A stretch of DNA of 64,000 nt from JACKIC01 sp964543795 (GCA_964543795.1 CAZIZN010000030.1:1-64000); one strand, 5' to 3'; positions 44,588 to 53,380 are shown, numbered from the stretch's first letter. Made by a program: numbers and translations. The notes: a model not told the origin generated them from the sequence alone.

Positions 44588-46770
44588 AGACCGCGTGCGG
44601 CGTCCTGCTCGTGCTCGAGATCGTCGCGGCCTGCGGCGGCGAGACCGCCGTGCCGCCGCGGGACGGCAGTGCGCGCATGCGCGGCGTGCTCGCCGAACTG
44701 GCGGACCGCGCCGCGGCGACCAATCCGTTCTTCGGTGCCACGCAGGTGCGGCGGTGTCGCACCGAACTGCAGCAGCTCGGCGACCGCGCGCCGTGGCGGC
44801 TGCGGCTCGACGCAGGGATCGCCGAACTGCGGCTGGGCAACGAGCGCGAGGGCATCGCGATCCTCACCGCGGCGAGGCAGGCGCTGCAGGACGGTCGGAT
44901 CGAGGGCGACGCCGCGGCGGCGGTGGCCGTCAGCTTCCATCTCGGGGTCGCCTGGATGCGCCGCGCGGAGACCGAGAACTGCTGTGCCGGACCGACGCCC
45001 GAGAGCTGCATCCTGCCGCTGCAGGGCACGGGACTGCACACCCGCAAGGAGGGCGCGACGAACGCGGCGTTCTTCTTCGCCGAGGTGCTGCGCAACACGC
45101 CCCCGGACGACTACTGGCATCACGCGGCCCGGTGGCTGTCCAGCATCGCCCACATGGCGCTGGGCACCTACCCGGACGGAGTTCCGGCGCAGGACCGCTT
45201 GCCGGAGCGGGCATTCGGCTCCGAACAGGACTTCCCGCGCCTTCGCGACGTGGCACGGCTGGTCGGCCTCGACACCTGGGGCCACGCCGGCGCCGCCGTG
45301 ATCGACGACTTCGACGGCGACGAACGCCTCGACGTGATCGTGTCCGACTGGCACCCCGAGGGTGCGCTGCGCTACTTCAGGAACCGCGGCGACGGCACGT
45401 TCGAGGAGCGCAGCGAGGCGGCGGGGTTCGCCGGCATCACCGGTGGTCTGAACGCCGTGCAGGCCGACTACGACGGCGACGGCGACCTCGATCTGCTCGT
45501 GCTGCGCGGCGCCTGGTGCTTCGAGAGCGGATGCGTGCCCAACTCGCTCCTGAGCAACGACGGCAAGGGCACGTTCACCGACGTCACCTACGCGGCGGGG
45601 ATCGCCGAGCCGTTCCTGCCGACACAGACGGCCGCGTTCGCCGACTACGACCTCGACGGCGACCTGGATCTCTACGTCGGCAACGAGAACTGCGATCGCG
45701 TGCGTGCGCCGTGCCAGCTGTTCTGCAACGACGGCGCGGGCAGGTTCACGGACGTGGCCCGAGCTGCAGGCGTGACCAACGACCACTATGCGAAGGGCGT
45801 CGTCTGGGGCGACGTCGACGGCGACCGCCATCCGGACCTCCACGTCAGCAACCGCGACGGCGCGAACCGCCTCTACCGCAACCGCCGCGACGGCACGTTC
45901 GAGGACGTCGCCGAACGTGCCGGCGTGACGAAGCCGCTGGCGAGCTTCCCGACCTGGTTCTTCGACTACGACAACGACGGTGCGCTCGACCTGTTCGTCG
46001 CCGAGTACGACACCGGCATCGGCCACATCGATGCGCACCTGTCGGGCGGGGCGTTGCCGTTCGAACCGATGCGGCTGTATCGCGGCGACGGCGAGGGCGG
46101 CTTCCGCGACGTCGGCGAGCAGCTGGGGCTCACCTACCCGGCGATGCCGATGGGCTGCAACTTCGGCGACGTCGACGGCGACGGCTGGCTCGATTTCTAC
46201 CTGGGCACGGGCGACCCCGAGTACCACAGCCTGATGCCGAACCTGCTCTACCGCAACCAGCGCGGCGAACGCTTCGTCGACGTGACGATGGCGAGCGGCA
46301 CGGGCCACCTGCAGAAGGGGCACGGCGTGGCGTTCGCGGATCTCGACCACGACGGCGACCAGGACCTGTTCGCGACCATGGGTGGCGCCTATCCGGGCGA
46401 TGCGTTCCACAACGTGCTGTTCGAGAACCCCGGCTTCGGCAACCGCTGGCTCGCCCTGCGGCTGGTCGGCGTGCGCGAGAACCGCTGTGCGATCGGGGCG
46501 CGCATCCGCGTCGACTTCCTGGAGAACGGCGTCGCCAGGTCGGTGTTCCGGCACGTCACGAGCGGCGGCAGCTTCGGCAGCAATCCGTTGCGGCAGACCA
46601 TCGGGCTCGGCAAGGCCGAGAAGATCGTCGCCGTGGAGGTCTCCTGGCCGCGCAGCGGCGCCGTGCAGCGCTTCGTCGAAGTGCCGATGGACACCCTGCT
46701 GCGCATCGTCGAAGGCGAGGCCGCGCCGCAACGCATCGACCTGGCCGCGACGCCGTTCCGGGCGCGTTAG
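44584..46770 (+). CDS. Lipoprotein with helical domain, FG-GAP repeats and ASPIC/UnbV domain
   Basis: A 728-residue protein starting at a GTG that overlaps the previous stop (GTGA). A lipobox-like leader (LLVLEIVAAC) is followed by about 200 residues of TPR-like helices. Residues 230-620 are FG-GAP/VCBS units (for example ADYDGDGDLDLLVL and DYDLDGDLDLYVG), and an ASPIC/UnbV domain closes the protein (about 634-705). It is related to the second half of the upstream protein and probably works with it at the cell surface. Ligand unknown. Confidence 0.91.
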   Translation: MKTACGVLLVLEIVAACGGETAVPPRDGSARMRGVLAELADRAAATNPFFGATQVRRCRTELQQLGDRAPWRLRLDAGIAELRLGNEREGIAILTAARQALQDGRIEGDAAAAVAVSFHLGVAWMRRAETENCCAGPTPESCILPLQGTGLHTRKEGATNAAFFFAEVLRNTPPDDYWHHAARWLSSIAHMALGTYPDGVPAQDRLPERAFGSEQDFPRLRDVARLVGLDTWGHAGAAVIDDFDGDERLDVIVSDWHPEGALRYFRNRGDGTFEERSEAAGFAGITGGLNAVQADYDGDGDLDLLVLRGAWCFESGCVPNSLLSNDGKGTFTDVTYAAGIAEPFLPTQTAAFADYDLDGDLDLYVGNENCDRVRAPCQLFCNDGAGRFTDVARAAGVTNDHYAKGVVWGDVDGDRHPDLHVSNRDGANRLYRNRRDGTFEDVAERAGVTKPLASFPTWFFDYDNDGALDLFVAEYDTGIGHIDAHLSGGALPFEPMRLYRGDGEGGFRDVGEQLGLTYPAMPMGCNFGDVDGDGWLDFYLGTGDPEYHSLMPNLLYRNQRGERFVDVTMASGTGHLQKGHGVAFADLDHDGDQDLFATMGGAYPGDAFHNVLFENPGFGNRWLALRLVGVRENRCAIGARIRVDFLENGVARSVFRHVTSGGSFGSNPLRQTIGLGKAEKIVAVEVSWPRSGAVQRFVEVPMDTLLRIVEGEAAPQRIDLAATPFRAR

Positions 46771-46838
46771 GTGCGCGCGCCGGCACGTCGACCCGGTTCC
46801 TGGCACCCGCGCGGCGCGGCCGGCACACTGATCGCCCC

Positions 46839-48206
46839 GTGAAGCTGCAGATCGCCATCGCCGTGGGCCTGCGCCCGAAGGACCTCGCCCACGCGCCGGT
46901 GCTGCGCGGCCTCGGCCAGCACGGCTTCTGCGCGCCGCTCGACACGGTGTTCCCCGCGGTCACGTGCACGGTGCAGGCATCGTTCCTGACCGGACTGCAG
47001 CCGTCGGGCCACGGCGCGGTCGGCAACGGCTGGTACTTCCGCGACCTCGCGCAGGTGATGCTGTGGCGGCAGCAGAACCAGCTCGTGCGCGGCGAGAAGC
47101 TCTACGAAGCCGCCGCGGCGACGCTGGGCACGCGCACCGCGAAGCTGTTCTGGTGGTGGAACATGTATGCGCGCGGCGTCGACTGGAGCGTCACGCCGCG
47201 GCCCGAGTACCACGCGGACGGACTCAAGCGCCCGGGCCTCTACAGCGAGCCGCCGGAACTGCAGCGCGATCTGCAGGCGAGGCTCGGTCCGTTCCCGCTG
47301 TTCGACTTCTGGGGACCGAAGGCTGGCATCGCGAGCACGCGGTGGATCGTCGACTGCGCGCTCGACGTCGCCGCGCGCCACGACCCGGACCTGCAGCTCG
47401 TCTACCTGCCGCACCTCGACTACGACCATCAGCGCTGGGGGCCCGACGACCCGCGCAGCGTCCAGGCGGTGGCCGACCTCGACGCGCAGTGCGCGCGGCT
47501 GATCGAGATGGCGCGCGCGAGGAACGCGCACGTGATCGTGCTCTCGGAGTACGGCATCGAGCGGGCGGACCGGCCGGTGTTCCTGAACCGGCTGCTGCAC
47601 GAGCGCGGCTACCTGCGGGTGCAGGAGACGAGCCACGGCCAGCTGCTCGACTGCGGCGCCTGCCGCGCGTTCGTCGTCGCCGACCACCAGTGCGCGCACG
47701 TCTACGTCGACCGCCCCGCGGACCTCGAGCCCGTGCGCCGGCTGCTCGCGGCACAGCCGGGCGTCGCGCGCGTGCTCGACCGCGACCAGCAGCGCGAACT
47801 CGGCATCGACCACGAACGCAGCGGCGAACTGGTCTGCGTCGCCGAACCCGGCTGCTGGTTCGCCTACCACTACTGGCTCGACGAGGCGCGCCGGCCGGAC
47901 TTCGCGCCCACGGTCGACATCCACCGCAAGCCCGGCTACGACCCGGCCGAGCTGTTCGTCGATCCCAAGATCCGGTTCCCGAAGCTGCGCATCGCCAAGA
48001 ACCTCGCCCGGAAGCTGCTCGGCTTCCGCTACCTGATGGACGTGATCCCGACCGATCCGTCCATGGTCATGGGCTCGCACGGCAGGCTCTACGACGACGC
48101 CGACGCTGGGCCGGTGTTCTTGTGCAGCGACCGTTCGCTCGCGCGCGACCGCGTCGCGGCGACGGCGGTGAAGGAGCTGTGCCTCCAGGTGCTGGCCCGG
48201 CGGTGA
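46839..48206 (+). CDS. Alkaline-phosphatase-superfamily phosphodiesterase (NPP type)
   Basis: A 455-residue enzyme of the type I phosphodiesterase/nucleotide pyrophosphatase group. The nucleophile Thr lies in FPAVTCTVQASFLTG (42 or 44). The metal sites HLDYDHQRWG and LSEYGIE are visible, and SMVMGSHG near the end matches the third metal site. There is no signal peptide, so it is probably cytoplasmic. GTG start at 46839. It lies 68 nt after the FG-GAP pair. Substrate may be a nucleotide or a phosphodiester lipid headgroup; this is open. Confidence 0.87.
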   Translation: MKLQIAIAVGLRPKDLAHAPVLRGLGQHGFCAPLDTVFPAVTCTVQASFLTGLQPSGHGAVGNGWYFRDLAQVMLWRQQNQLVRGEKLYEAAAATLGTRTAKLFWWWNMYARGVDWSVTPRPEYHADGLKRPGLYSEPPELQRDLQARLGPFPLFDFWGPKAGIASTRWIVDCALDVAARHDPDLQLVYLPHLDYDHQRWGPDDPRSVQAVADLDAQCARLIEMARARNAHVIVLSEYGIERADRPVFLNRLLHERGYLRVQETSHGQLLDCGACRAFVVADHQCAHVYVDRPADLEPVRRLLAAQPGVARVLDRDQQRELGIDHERSGELVCVAEPGCWFAYHYWLDEARRPDFAPTVDIHRKPGYDPAELFVDPKIRFPKLRIAKNLARKLLGFRYLMDVIPTDPSMVMGSHGRLYDDADAGPVFLCSDRSLARDRVAATAVKELCLQVLARR

Positions 48207-48265
48207 CCTCGGGCGCCGAGAGGTGCGCCGACGCCGACCGACTCGTGCCGGCCGGGGTCCCCCGA

Positions 48266-48300
48266 TTGACATGCAGAATGCATGCATCGACACTCCGCGC
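48266..48300 (+). promoter_or_regulatory. Promoter and palindromic operator of the toxin-antitoxin pair
   Basis: TTGACA (48266-48271) matches a consensus -35. Seventeen nt further, GACACT (48289-48294) could be a weak -10, which would put transcription start at or next to the ATG at 48301, giving a leaderless mRNA; there is no ribosome-binding site. Within the spacer is a perfect 10-bp palindrome, ATGCATGCAT (48278-48287), with a further ATGCA at 48271-48275. This is a good candidate for autoregulation by the antitoxin. Confidence 0.55.
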
Positions 48301-48531
48301 ATGACCAAGAGCATCCAGATCCGCAACGTGCCCGAGACGGTGCACAAGAAGTTGAAAGCGCGTGCGGAGGAGGCGGGCATGTCCTTGTCGGAGTATCTGC
48401 TGGCGGAGGTCGCTCGTTTGTCGGAGTTGCCCACGCGAGCCGAGATGCGCGCCAGGCTCCGGTCGCGACCGCGCGTGAAGCTCGCCGAGTCCGCAGCGAA
48501 GATGGTCCGGCGCGAGCGCGACTCCGCATGA
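48301..48531 (+). CDS. FitA/VapB-like antitoxin
   Basis: A 76-residue ribbon-helix-helix protein. The N-terminus (KSIQIRNVPETVHKKL) is the DNA-contacting strand and first helix, followed by AEEAGMSLSEYLLAEV. The C-terminal half should wrap the toxin. The stop overlaps the toxin start by 4 nt (ATGA). Codon use, with several TTG and TCG choices and lower GC, differs from neighbours and suggests recent transfer. It should repress its own promoter through the palindrome upstream. Confidence 0.9.
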   Translation: MTKSIQIRNVPETVHKKLKARAEEAGMSLSEYLLAEVARLSELPTRAEMRARLRSRPRVKLAESAAKMVRRERDSA

Positions 48532-48926
48532 TCGTGATCGATGCGTCGGCCGTCGTGGAAGTGCTGCTGGACACGGACCTGGGGCGTCGGATCGAACTCC
48601 GGGTCTGGGCAGATGGAGCCGAGACGCCGAACGCACCGCATCTCCTGGACACCGAGGTCCTGCAGGTTTTGAACCGGCTCGTCCGGGCCCGCCGCCTCTC
48701 GACAGAGCACGCCACCCACCTCGTCGCGGATCTGGCGGATCTGGAACTGCGGCGACACGAACACACGGACCTGCTCGATCGGGCCTTCGAGATGCGCGAC
48801 AGCGTCACCGCCTACGACGCGATGTACCTGGCACTGGCGGAAGCGCTCAGTGGGGTCCTTCTCACGTGCGACGCCAAGCTCGGCAGAGCGTCGGGAGTCC
48901 GCACCAAGGTCGAGGTCTGGCGGTGA
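48528..48926 (+). CDS. VapC-type PIN-domain ribonuclease toxin
   Basis: A 132-residue PIN-domain endoribonuclease. The acidic residues that bind magnesium are in place: D5 (VIDASAV), E43 (DTEVLQ), D97 (AYDAMY) and D115 (TCDAKL). Members cut tRNA or rRNA when the antitoxin is degraded. Overlaps the antitoxin gene by ATGA. Length is normal and nothing appears broken, so the pair is probably functional. Confidence 0.92.
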   Translation: MIVIDASAVVEVLLDTDLGRRIELRVWADGAETPNAPHLLDTEVLQVLNRLVRARRLSTEHATHLVADLADLELRRHEHTDLLDRAFEMRDSVTAYDAMYLALAEALSGVLLTCDAKLGRASGVRTKVEVWR

Positions 48927-48966
48927 GCCGGGCCGCCGGCGGCCGCCGGCGACGTGCGGCGGGACG

Positions 48967-49230
48967 TCAGGGTCTCGTCAGCCGCTCCAGGCGCTCGAGG
49001 TTCGCCATCGCCTCGCTTTCGCTGTCGCCGCACATCTCGCGGGATGCCCGCAGTTCGACGCAGAAGCGCGGTCGCTCGGGCTTGCCGAACAGGAGACAGC
49101 GGTTGGCCGCGTCGAGGTGCACGCAGCGCTCGCCCGCGCGCTTGCCCTGCGGCATGCCGGGGAACGGCGTGTGGATCGACGGCGCGATGCAGCACGCGCC
49201 GCAGCCGACGCGGCAGGCGAACTCGCTCAC
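48967..49230 (-). CDS. YkgJ-like cysteine cluster protein
   Basis: An 87-residue protein with a cluster of cysteines: CRVGCGACC near the N-terminus and later CVHL, CLLFG and FCVELRASREMCG. This matches short zinc- or Fe-S-binding proteins of the YkgJ (CxxCxxCC) family, whose function is unknown. The GTG start at 49230 overlaps the stop of the upstream small membrane protein by GTGA. Convergent with the toxin gene. Confidence 0.82.
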   Translation of the reverse strand: MSEFACRVGCGACCIAPSIHTPFPGMPQGKRAGERCVHLDAANRCLLFGKPERPRFCVELRASREMCGDSESEAMANLERLERLTRP

Positions 49231-49457
49231 GGCGTGCGCGCGAGGCCGGCGTAGAGGCGGAAGGCCGCGGCGCCGGCGAAGGCTCCGCCGGGGGCGATCA
49301 GGTCCGCACCGGCGAAGGGCATGCCCGTGAGCCACAGGAGCGTGTAGACGGCGAGCAGCACGACGCCGACCACGGCCAGCATGCAGGCCCAGCCGAAGAG
49401 CCACGCCTCGAGCAGATTGCGCTCGCGGGACGACGGATTGGACGGAGCGGCGGACAC
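49227..49457 (-). CDS. Small two-helix membrane protein
   Basis: A 76-residue protein with two hydrophobic helices (about 18-44, WLFGWACMLAVVGVVLLAVY, and 49-70). No family is recognised. It is coupled to the cysteine-cluster gene by a 4-nt overlap, which is the main reason to believe both starts. Confidence 0.65.
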   Translation of the reverse strand: MSAAPSNPSSRERNLLEAWLFGWACMLAVVGVVLLAVYTLLWLTGMPFAGADLIAPGGAFAGAAAFRLYAGLARTP

Positions 49458-49484
49458 GATGCCATCCTAGCTCGCTTCCCCTCG

Positions 49485-50096
49485 ATGCATGCCCTCAGAC
49501 ACCTGCCGGCCGTCGGCGTCGTCGGCTCCCTCGCCCTGTTCGTCGCCGCCGCGGCGCGCTACCCGGGCGGCACCAACTGGTCTCCCGACACGGTGGGCCA
49601 CCGCTGGACCGAGAACTTCGTGTGCGCGCTGCTGCAGGCAGAGGCCCTGAATGGCGCCGAGAACCCGGCGCGGCCGTGGGCGCTCGCCGCCCTGCTGCTG
49701 TTGTGCACGAGCGCGGCAGTGCTGTTCTTCCGGATCTCGCGCAGCACGACGTCGCGCGTGCACCGCAGCACGATCGAGATCGGAGGCATCGGCACGGCGG
49801 TCTACTCGATGTTCGTCGCGACGCCCTTGCACGATCTGGTCGTCAACATCGGGCTCGTCTTCGGCCTCTGCGCGTTCGGAGCGGTACTGCACCTGCTGTG
49901 GCGCGAGCGGCGCAACGCGCTGCTGCTGTGTGGCATCGCCTTCCTCTGCATCAAGATCGCCAACGCCGTGATCTACTACGGCGACATCGGGTTCCGCCTG
50001 CTCCCCGTGCTGCAGAAGGTCGGAATCGTCGTCGGCCTCGGCTGGCTGCTCGCCGTCCACTACCGGCGGCCGGCGACGGCGGCGGGATCGGCTTGA
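49485..50096 (+). CDS. Multi-pass membrane protein, unknown
   Basis: A 203-residue protein with about six hydrophobic helices. GGTNWSPDTVGHRWTENFV lies between the first two helices and looks like a conserved polar loop. The general shape is like DUF998-type proteins, but I cannot confirm membership. The ATG at 49485 is followed directly by a basic residue pair and the first helix. Divergent from the small membrane gene at 49457. Confidence 0.7.
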   Translation: MHALRHLPAVGVVGSLALFVAAAARYPGGTNWSPDTVGHRWTENFVCALLQAEALNGAENPARPWALAALLLLCTSAAVLFFRISRSTTSRVHRSTIEIGGIGTAVYSMFVATPLHDLVVNIGLVFGLCAFGAVLHLLWRERRNALLLCGIAFLCIKIANAVIYYGDIGFRLLPVLQKVGIVVGLGWLLAVHYRRPATAAGSA

Positions 50097-50141
50097 CGAT
50101 GCGGTCGCATGCCGTCGACCGGCGCGGCATGCACCTACGAG

Positions 50142-50176
50142 AACGGCCCGGGGCGCTGGAGCGCCGCCGGGCCGTT
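50142..50176. terminator. Strong bidirectional terminator hairpin
   Basis: Outer stem AACGGCCCGG (50142-50151) with CCGGGCCGTT (50167-50176); inner stem GGCGCT (50152-50157) with AGCGCC (50160-50165), loop GG and one bulged G. TTT follows on the plus strand. It lies between the convergent membrane gene (stop 50096) and groEL (stop 50218). Confidence 0.8.
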
Positions 50177-50217
50177 TCGCGGTCGCGCGAGGCGACCGGG
50201 ACAGGGTGGTCGGTGGA

Positions 50218-51879
50218 TCAGAAGTCCATGCCGCCCATGCCGCCCATGCCACCCATGCCGCCGTGGTCGTGGTCGTGGCCGCCGCCGCCGGCCGGCTTCT
50301 TCTCCGGCACGGTCGAGATCAGCGCCTCGGTCGTCAGCAGCAGCGTCGACACCGACGCGGCGTTCTGCAGCGCGGCGCAGGTGACCTTGACCGGGTCGAC
50401 GACGCCGGCCTTGATCATGTCCTCGTAGGTGTCGGTCGCGGCGTTGTAGCCGTAGGTCGCGTCCTTGTGGTTGCGCACGGTCTGCACCACGATCGAGCCG
50501 TCGACGCCCGCGTTCGCCGCGATCTGGCGCATGGGCGCCTCGAGCGCGCGGCGCACGATGTCGGCGCCGATGCGCTCGTCGCCGGTCAGCTTGAGGTCGT
50601 CGAGGCCCTTGGCGCCGCGCACGAGCGCGACACCGCCGCCGGCGACGATGCCTTCGGCCACCGCCGCCCGCGTCGCGTGCAGGGCGTCCTCGACGCGCGC
50701 CTTCTTCTCCTTCATCTCGGCCTCGGTGGCCGCGCCGACCATGATCTGGGCGACGCCGCCGGCGAGTTTGGCGAGGCGCTCCTGGAGCTTCTCGCGGTCG
50801 TAGTCGGAGGTCGTGCGCTCGATCTCCGCGCGGATCTGCTCCATGCGGGACTGCGCGTCCTTCGGCTTGCCGGCGCCTTCGATGATCGTGCAGTCGTCCT
50901 TGCCGACGACGACCTTCTTGGCGCCGCCGAGCTCGGCCGTGGTGACCGACTCGAGGTTGATGCCGAGGTCCTCGAAGATCGCCTTGCCGCCGGTGACGAT
51001 CGCGATGTCCTCGAGCATGGCCTTGCGGCGGTCGCCGAAGCCCGGCGCCTTCACGGCGCAGCACTTGAACACGCCGCGCAGCTTGTTGACGACCAGCGTG
51101 GCCAGCGCCTCGCCTTCGATGTCCTCGGCGATGATCAGCAAGGGACGGCCGCTCTGCGCGATCTTCTCGAGCAGCGGCAGCATGTCCTTGATCGACGAGA
51201 TCTTCTTCTCGTGCACGAGGATGAAGGGGTTCTCGAGCACCGCCTCCATCTTGTCCTGGTTGGTGACGAAGTGCGGCGACAGGTAGCCCTTGTCGAACTG
51301 CATGCCCTCGACCCACTTCACCTCGGTCGTGAGGCTCTTGCCCTCTTCGACGGTGATCACGCCATCCTTGCCGACGCGCTCCATGGCGTCCGCGAGGATG
51401 TTGCCGATCTCCTCGTCGTTGTTGGCGGCGATCGAGCCGACCTGGGCGATCTCCTTCTTGCCCTTGACGTCGATCTTCACCTTGCGGATCGACTCGACGA
51501 CCTTGGCGACGGCCTTCTCGATGCCGCGCTTGATCGCGACCGGGTTGGCGCCGGCGGTGACGTTCTTGATGCCCTCTTCGAAGATGGCCTCGGCGAGCAC
51601 CGTGGCCGTCGTCGTGCCGTCACCGGCGACGTCGGACGTCTTCGAGGCGACTTCCTTGACGAGTTGGGCGCCGAGGTTCTCGTACTTGCCGGCGAGTTCG
51701 ATCTCCTTCGCCACCGTGACGCCGTCCTTGGTGACGGTCGGGCTGCCGAAGGACTTCTCGATGATGACGTTGCGGCCGCGCGGGCCGAGGGTGACCTTGA
51801 CGGCGCGGGCGAGCTGCTTGACGCCGTCGCGCATGCGCTCGCGCGCTTCCTGGTCGTATGCGATCTTCTTGACTGCCAT
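50218..51879 (-). CDS. groL: Chaperonin GroEL, 60 kDa subunit
   Basis: A 553-residue group I chaperonin subunit. The N-terminus KKIAYDQEARERMRDGV, the ATP-binding GDGTTTATVLAE with its Asp, the VGAATEAEMKEKK segment and the C-terminal GGM repeats (after a His/Asp-rich HDHDHGG stretch) are typical. It folds proteins in a double ring with GroES. A GGAG site precedes the ATG by about 8 nt. It follows groES by 47 nt, in the usual operon order. The His-rich stretch before GGM may bind metal. Confidence 0.98.
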   Translation of the reverse strand: MAVKKIAYDQEARERMRDGVKQLARAVKVTLGPRGRNVIIEKSFGSPTVTKDGVTVAKEIELAGKYENLGAQLVKEVASKTSDVAGDGTTTATVLAEAIFEEGIKNVTAGANPVAIKRGIEKAVAKVVESIRKVKIDVKGKKEIAQVGSIAANNDEEIGNILADAMERVGKDGVITVEEGKSLTTEVKWVEGMQFDKGYLSPHFVTNQDKMEAVLENPFILVHEKKISSIKDMLPLLEKIAQSGRPLLIIAEDIEGEALATLVVNKLRGVFKCCAVKAPGFGDRRKAMLEDIAIVTGGKAIFEDLGINLESVTTAELGGAKKVVVGKDDCTIIEGAGKPKDAQSRMEQIRAEIERTTSDYDREKLQERLAKLAGGVAQIMVGAATEAEMKEKKARVEDALHATRAAVAEGIVAGGGVALVRGAKGLDDLKLTGDERIGADIVRRALEAPMRQIAANAGVDGSIVVQTVRNHKDATYGYNAATDTYEDMIKAGVVDPVKVTCAALQNAASVSTLLLTTEALISTVPEKKPAGGGGHDHDHGGMGGMGGMGGMDF

Positions 51880-51926
51880 GGGGAATGCTCCGTTGGGGGA
51901 ATGGGTTGGGTGGGCGGTTCAGCGGC

Positions 51927-52232
51927 TCACTCGATGACCGCGAGGATCTCGTCCTCGCCGAGGATCAGCAGCTCTTCGCCGTCGAGCTTGATCTCCGAGC
52001 CGGCGTAGGAGGAGAACAGGACGCGGTCCTTGTTCTTGACCGACATCGGCTGACGCGTGCCGTTCTCGAGCAGCTTGCCGTTGCCGACGGCCACGACGAT
52101 GCCTTCGCGCGGCTTCTCCTTGGCGGTGTCGGGCAGGATGATGCCGCCCTTGGTCTTCTCGTCGGCAGCCACACGCTTGACGAGGACGCGGTCGCCGAGG
52201 GGGGTCACGGTCGCAGACTTGGTCTTGGACAT
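51927..52232 (-). CDS. groS: Co-chaperonin GroES
   Basis: A 101-residue co-chaperonin. TPLGDRVLVKRVAADEKTKGGIILPDTA includes the mobile loop that binds GroEL, split by the usual GGIILPD. RVLFSSYAGSEIKLDGEELLIL closes the barrel. Start at the ATG at 52232; the frame is open further upstream but not family-like. Upstream, in 52233-52321, I find no CIRCE inverted repeat. Confidence 0.97.
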   Translation of the reverse strand: MSKTKSATVTPLGDRVLVKRVAADEKTKGGIILPDTAKEKPREGIVVAVGNGKLLENGTRQPMSVKNKDRVLFSSYAGSEIKLDGEELLILGEDEILAVIE

Positions 52233-52321
52233 TGCTGGGGTTCCTTCGCGGAGGTTGTGTTGGGTGGGTTGGGAGAGAGTTCGAAGTCGCGAGGCTGTCC
52301 TCGGGCCGGACGCGGTGTCCG

Positions 52322-52783
52322 TCACGAGGGCCGTCGCGGCGAGCGGGAAGGCGGCTTCGGAGGTGCGGCCGGGTGCAGGTGGCCCGGGAAGTTCAGCGGG
52401 GTCAGCGGGCCGCCGAAGTGCGATTGGATCAGCAGCTGCACGGCTTGCCGGAAGCGATCCAGTTCGAGCGGCTTGCGCAGGAAGGTGAAGAAGCCCGCGT
52501 GGTGGGCGGCGGCCGCTTCTTCGCTGCTCGCGAGACCCGACATCAGGATCGCCGGCAGCGGCCGGATCGCCGCGAGTTGCTGGAACAACTCGAGGCCGGT
52601 CATGCCCGGCAGGTGGAAGTCGAGGATCGAGAAGTCGAAGCGCTGGCGCTGTGCCATCGCCATCGCTTCGTGGCCGTGCCCCGTGGCGCCGACGTCCCAG
52701 CCGTGGCCGGCGAGGAACTCGCTGAGGCAGGCGCGCAGCGAGTCGTCGTCTTCGACCAGGAGGATACGGAAGCTCTGGGACAT
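52322..52783 (-). CDS. Single-domain response regulator (CheY-like) with Pro-rich tail
   Basis: A 153-residue receiver protein. The acidic pocket is VEDDD (about residues 10-14), the phospho-accepting Asp is in SILDFHLPG (about D52), and the late lysine is in LRKPLELD. No DNA-binding domain follows; the last 25 residues are basic and Pro/Ser-rich. It lies 89 nt upstream of groES on the same strand. Its sensor kinase is not here. Confidence 0.9.
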   Translation of the reverse strand: MSQSFRILLVEDDDSLRACLSEFLAGHGWDVGATGHGHEAMAMAQRQRFDFSILDFHLPGMTGLELFQQLAAIRPLPAILMSGLASSEEAAAAHHAGFFTFLRKPLELDRFRQAVQLLIQSHFGGPLTPLNFPGHLHPAAPPKPPSRSPRRPS

Positions 52784-53053
52784 GTCGTCAGGCCGCTCTT
52801 CGGAGCGCACCGGGCGCGCGGCAGAGCAAGCGATGTGCCGCCGCGCGCAAGGCCCTTCAAGTGGCCTGGATACCGTGACTAACGGTAGAATCGCGGTCGC
52901 CGCGACGCTGCGTTGCTGTCGAGATGGCAGGTGCGCCGGGGGCGTCGCCTGCCAGTCTGACACTCCTTCGTGCGTCCGCGTGCGCGATCGGCCCCCGTGT
53001 CGAGCACCCGCGGTCTCCCGGGCCCCGCACTCCGCGGCGAGGCCGCCTGCGGC

Positions 53054-53380
53054 CTACTCGTCTTCGTCCTCTTCCTCGTCTTCGTCCTCGTCTTCTTCCT
53101 CTTCCTCTTCGCCCTCCTCCTCCTCTCCCAGGTCGTCGAAGTCCTCGTCGCCGACGTCGTCCTCGTCGTCGCCGTCGGTCTCGTCGTCTTCCCAGTCGTC
53201 TTCGTCGTCATCGACGTCGCCCTCGTCGTCCTCGTAGGACGCCAGGACGCGGTCCCAGTCCGCCACCTCGATGGTGTTGTTGCAGACGAGGCACACGCTG
53301 TCGTTGTCGCGAAGGTCCTCGAGTTCGTCGAGCTCGCGGTAGACCTTGCCGCATTCGCGGCAACGGACGATCTTGCCCAT
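53054..53380 (-). CDS. Zinc-ribbon protein with polyacidic tail
   Basis: A 108-residue protein. The first 45 residues carry two CxxC knuckles, CRECGKVYREL and CLVCNNTIEV, that should hold one zinc ion as in short zinc ribbons. From residue 50 to the end nearly every residue is Asp or Glu, about 55 in total, which makes the protein extremely acidic. It could bind basic proteins or mimic nucleic acid. I recognise no family. The repeated GAC/GAG codons make antisense frames appear open. Confidence 0.78.
   Translation of the reverse strand: MGKIVRCRECGKVYRELDELEDLRDNDSVCLVCNNTIEVADWDRVLASYEDDEGDVDDDEDDWEDDETDGDDEDDVGDEDFDDLGEEEEGEEEEEEDEDEDEEEDEDE

Noticed and set aside
52233..52321. CIRCE operator before groES
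   Set aside because: No TTAGCACTC-N9-GAGTGCTAA-like repeat is present.
53054..53260. Plus-strand Leu/Val/Phe-rich membrane-like frame opposite the acidic tail
   Set aside because: It is the complement of GAC/GAG codons and so reads as Leu, Val and Phe. The minus-strand zinc ribbon with its CxxC pairs is the real gene.
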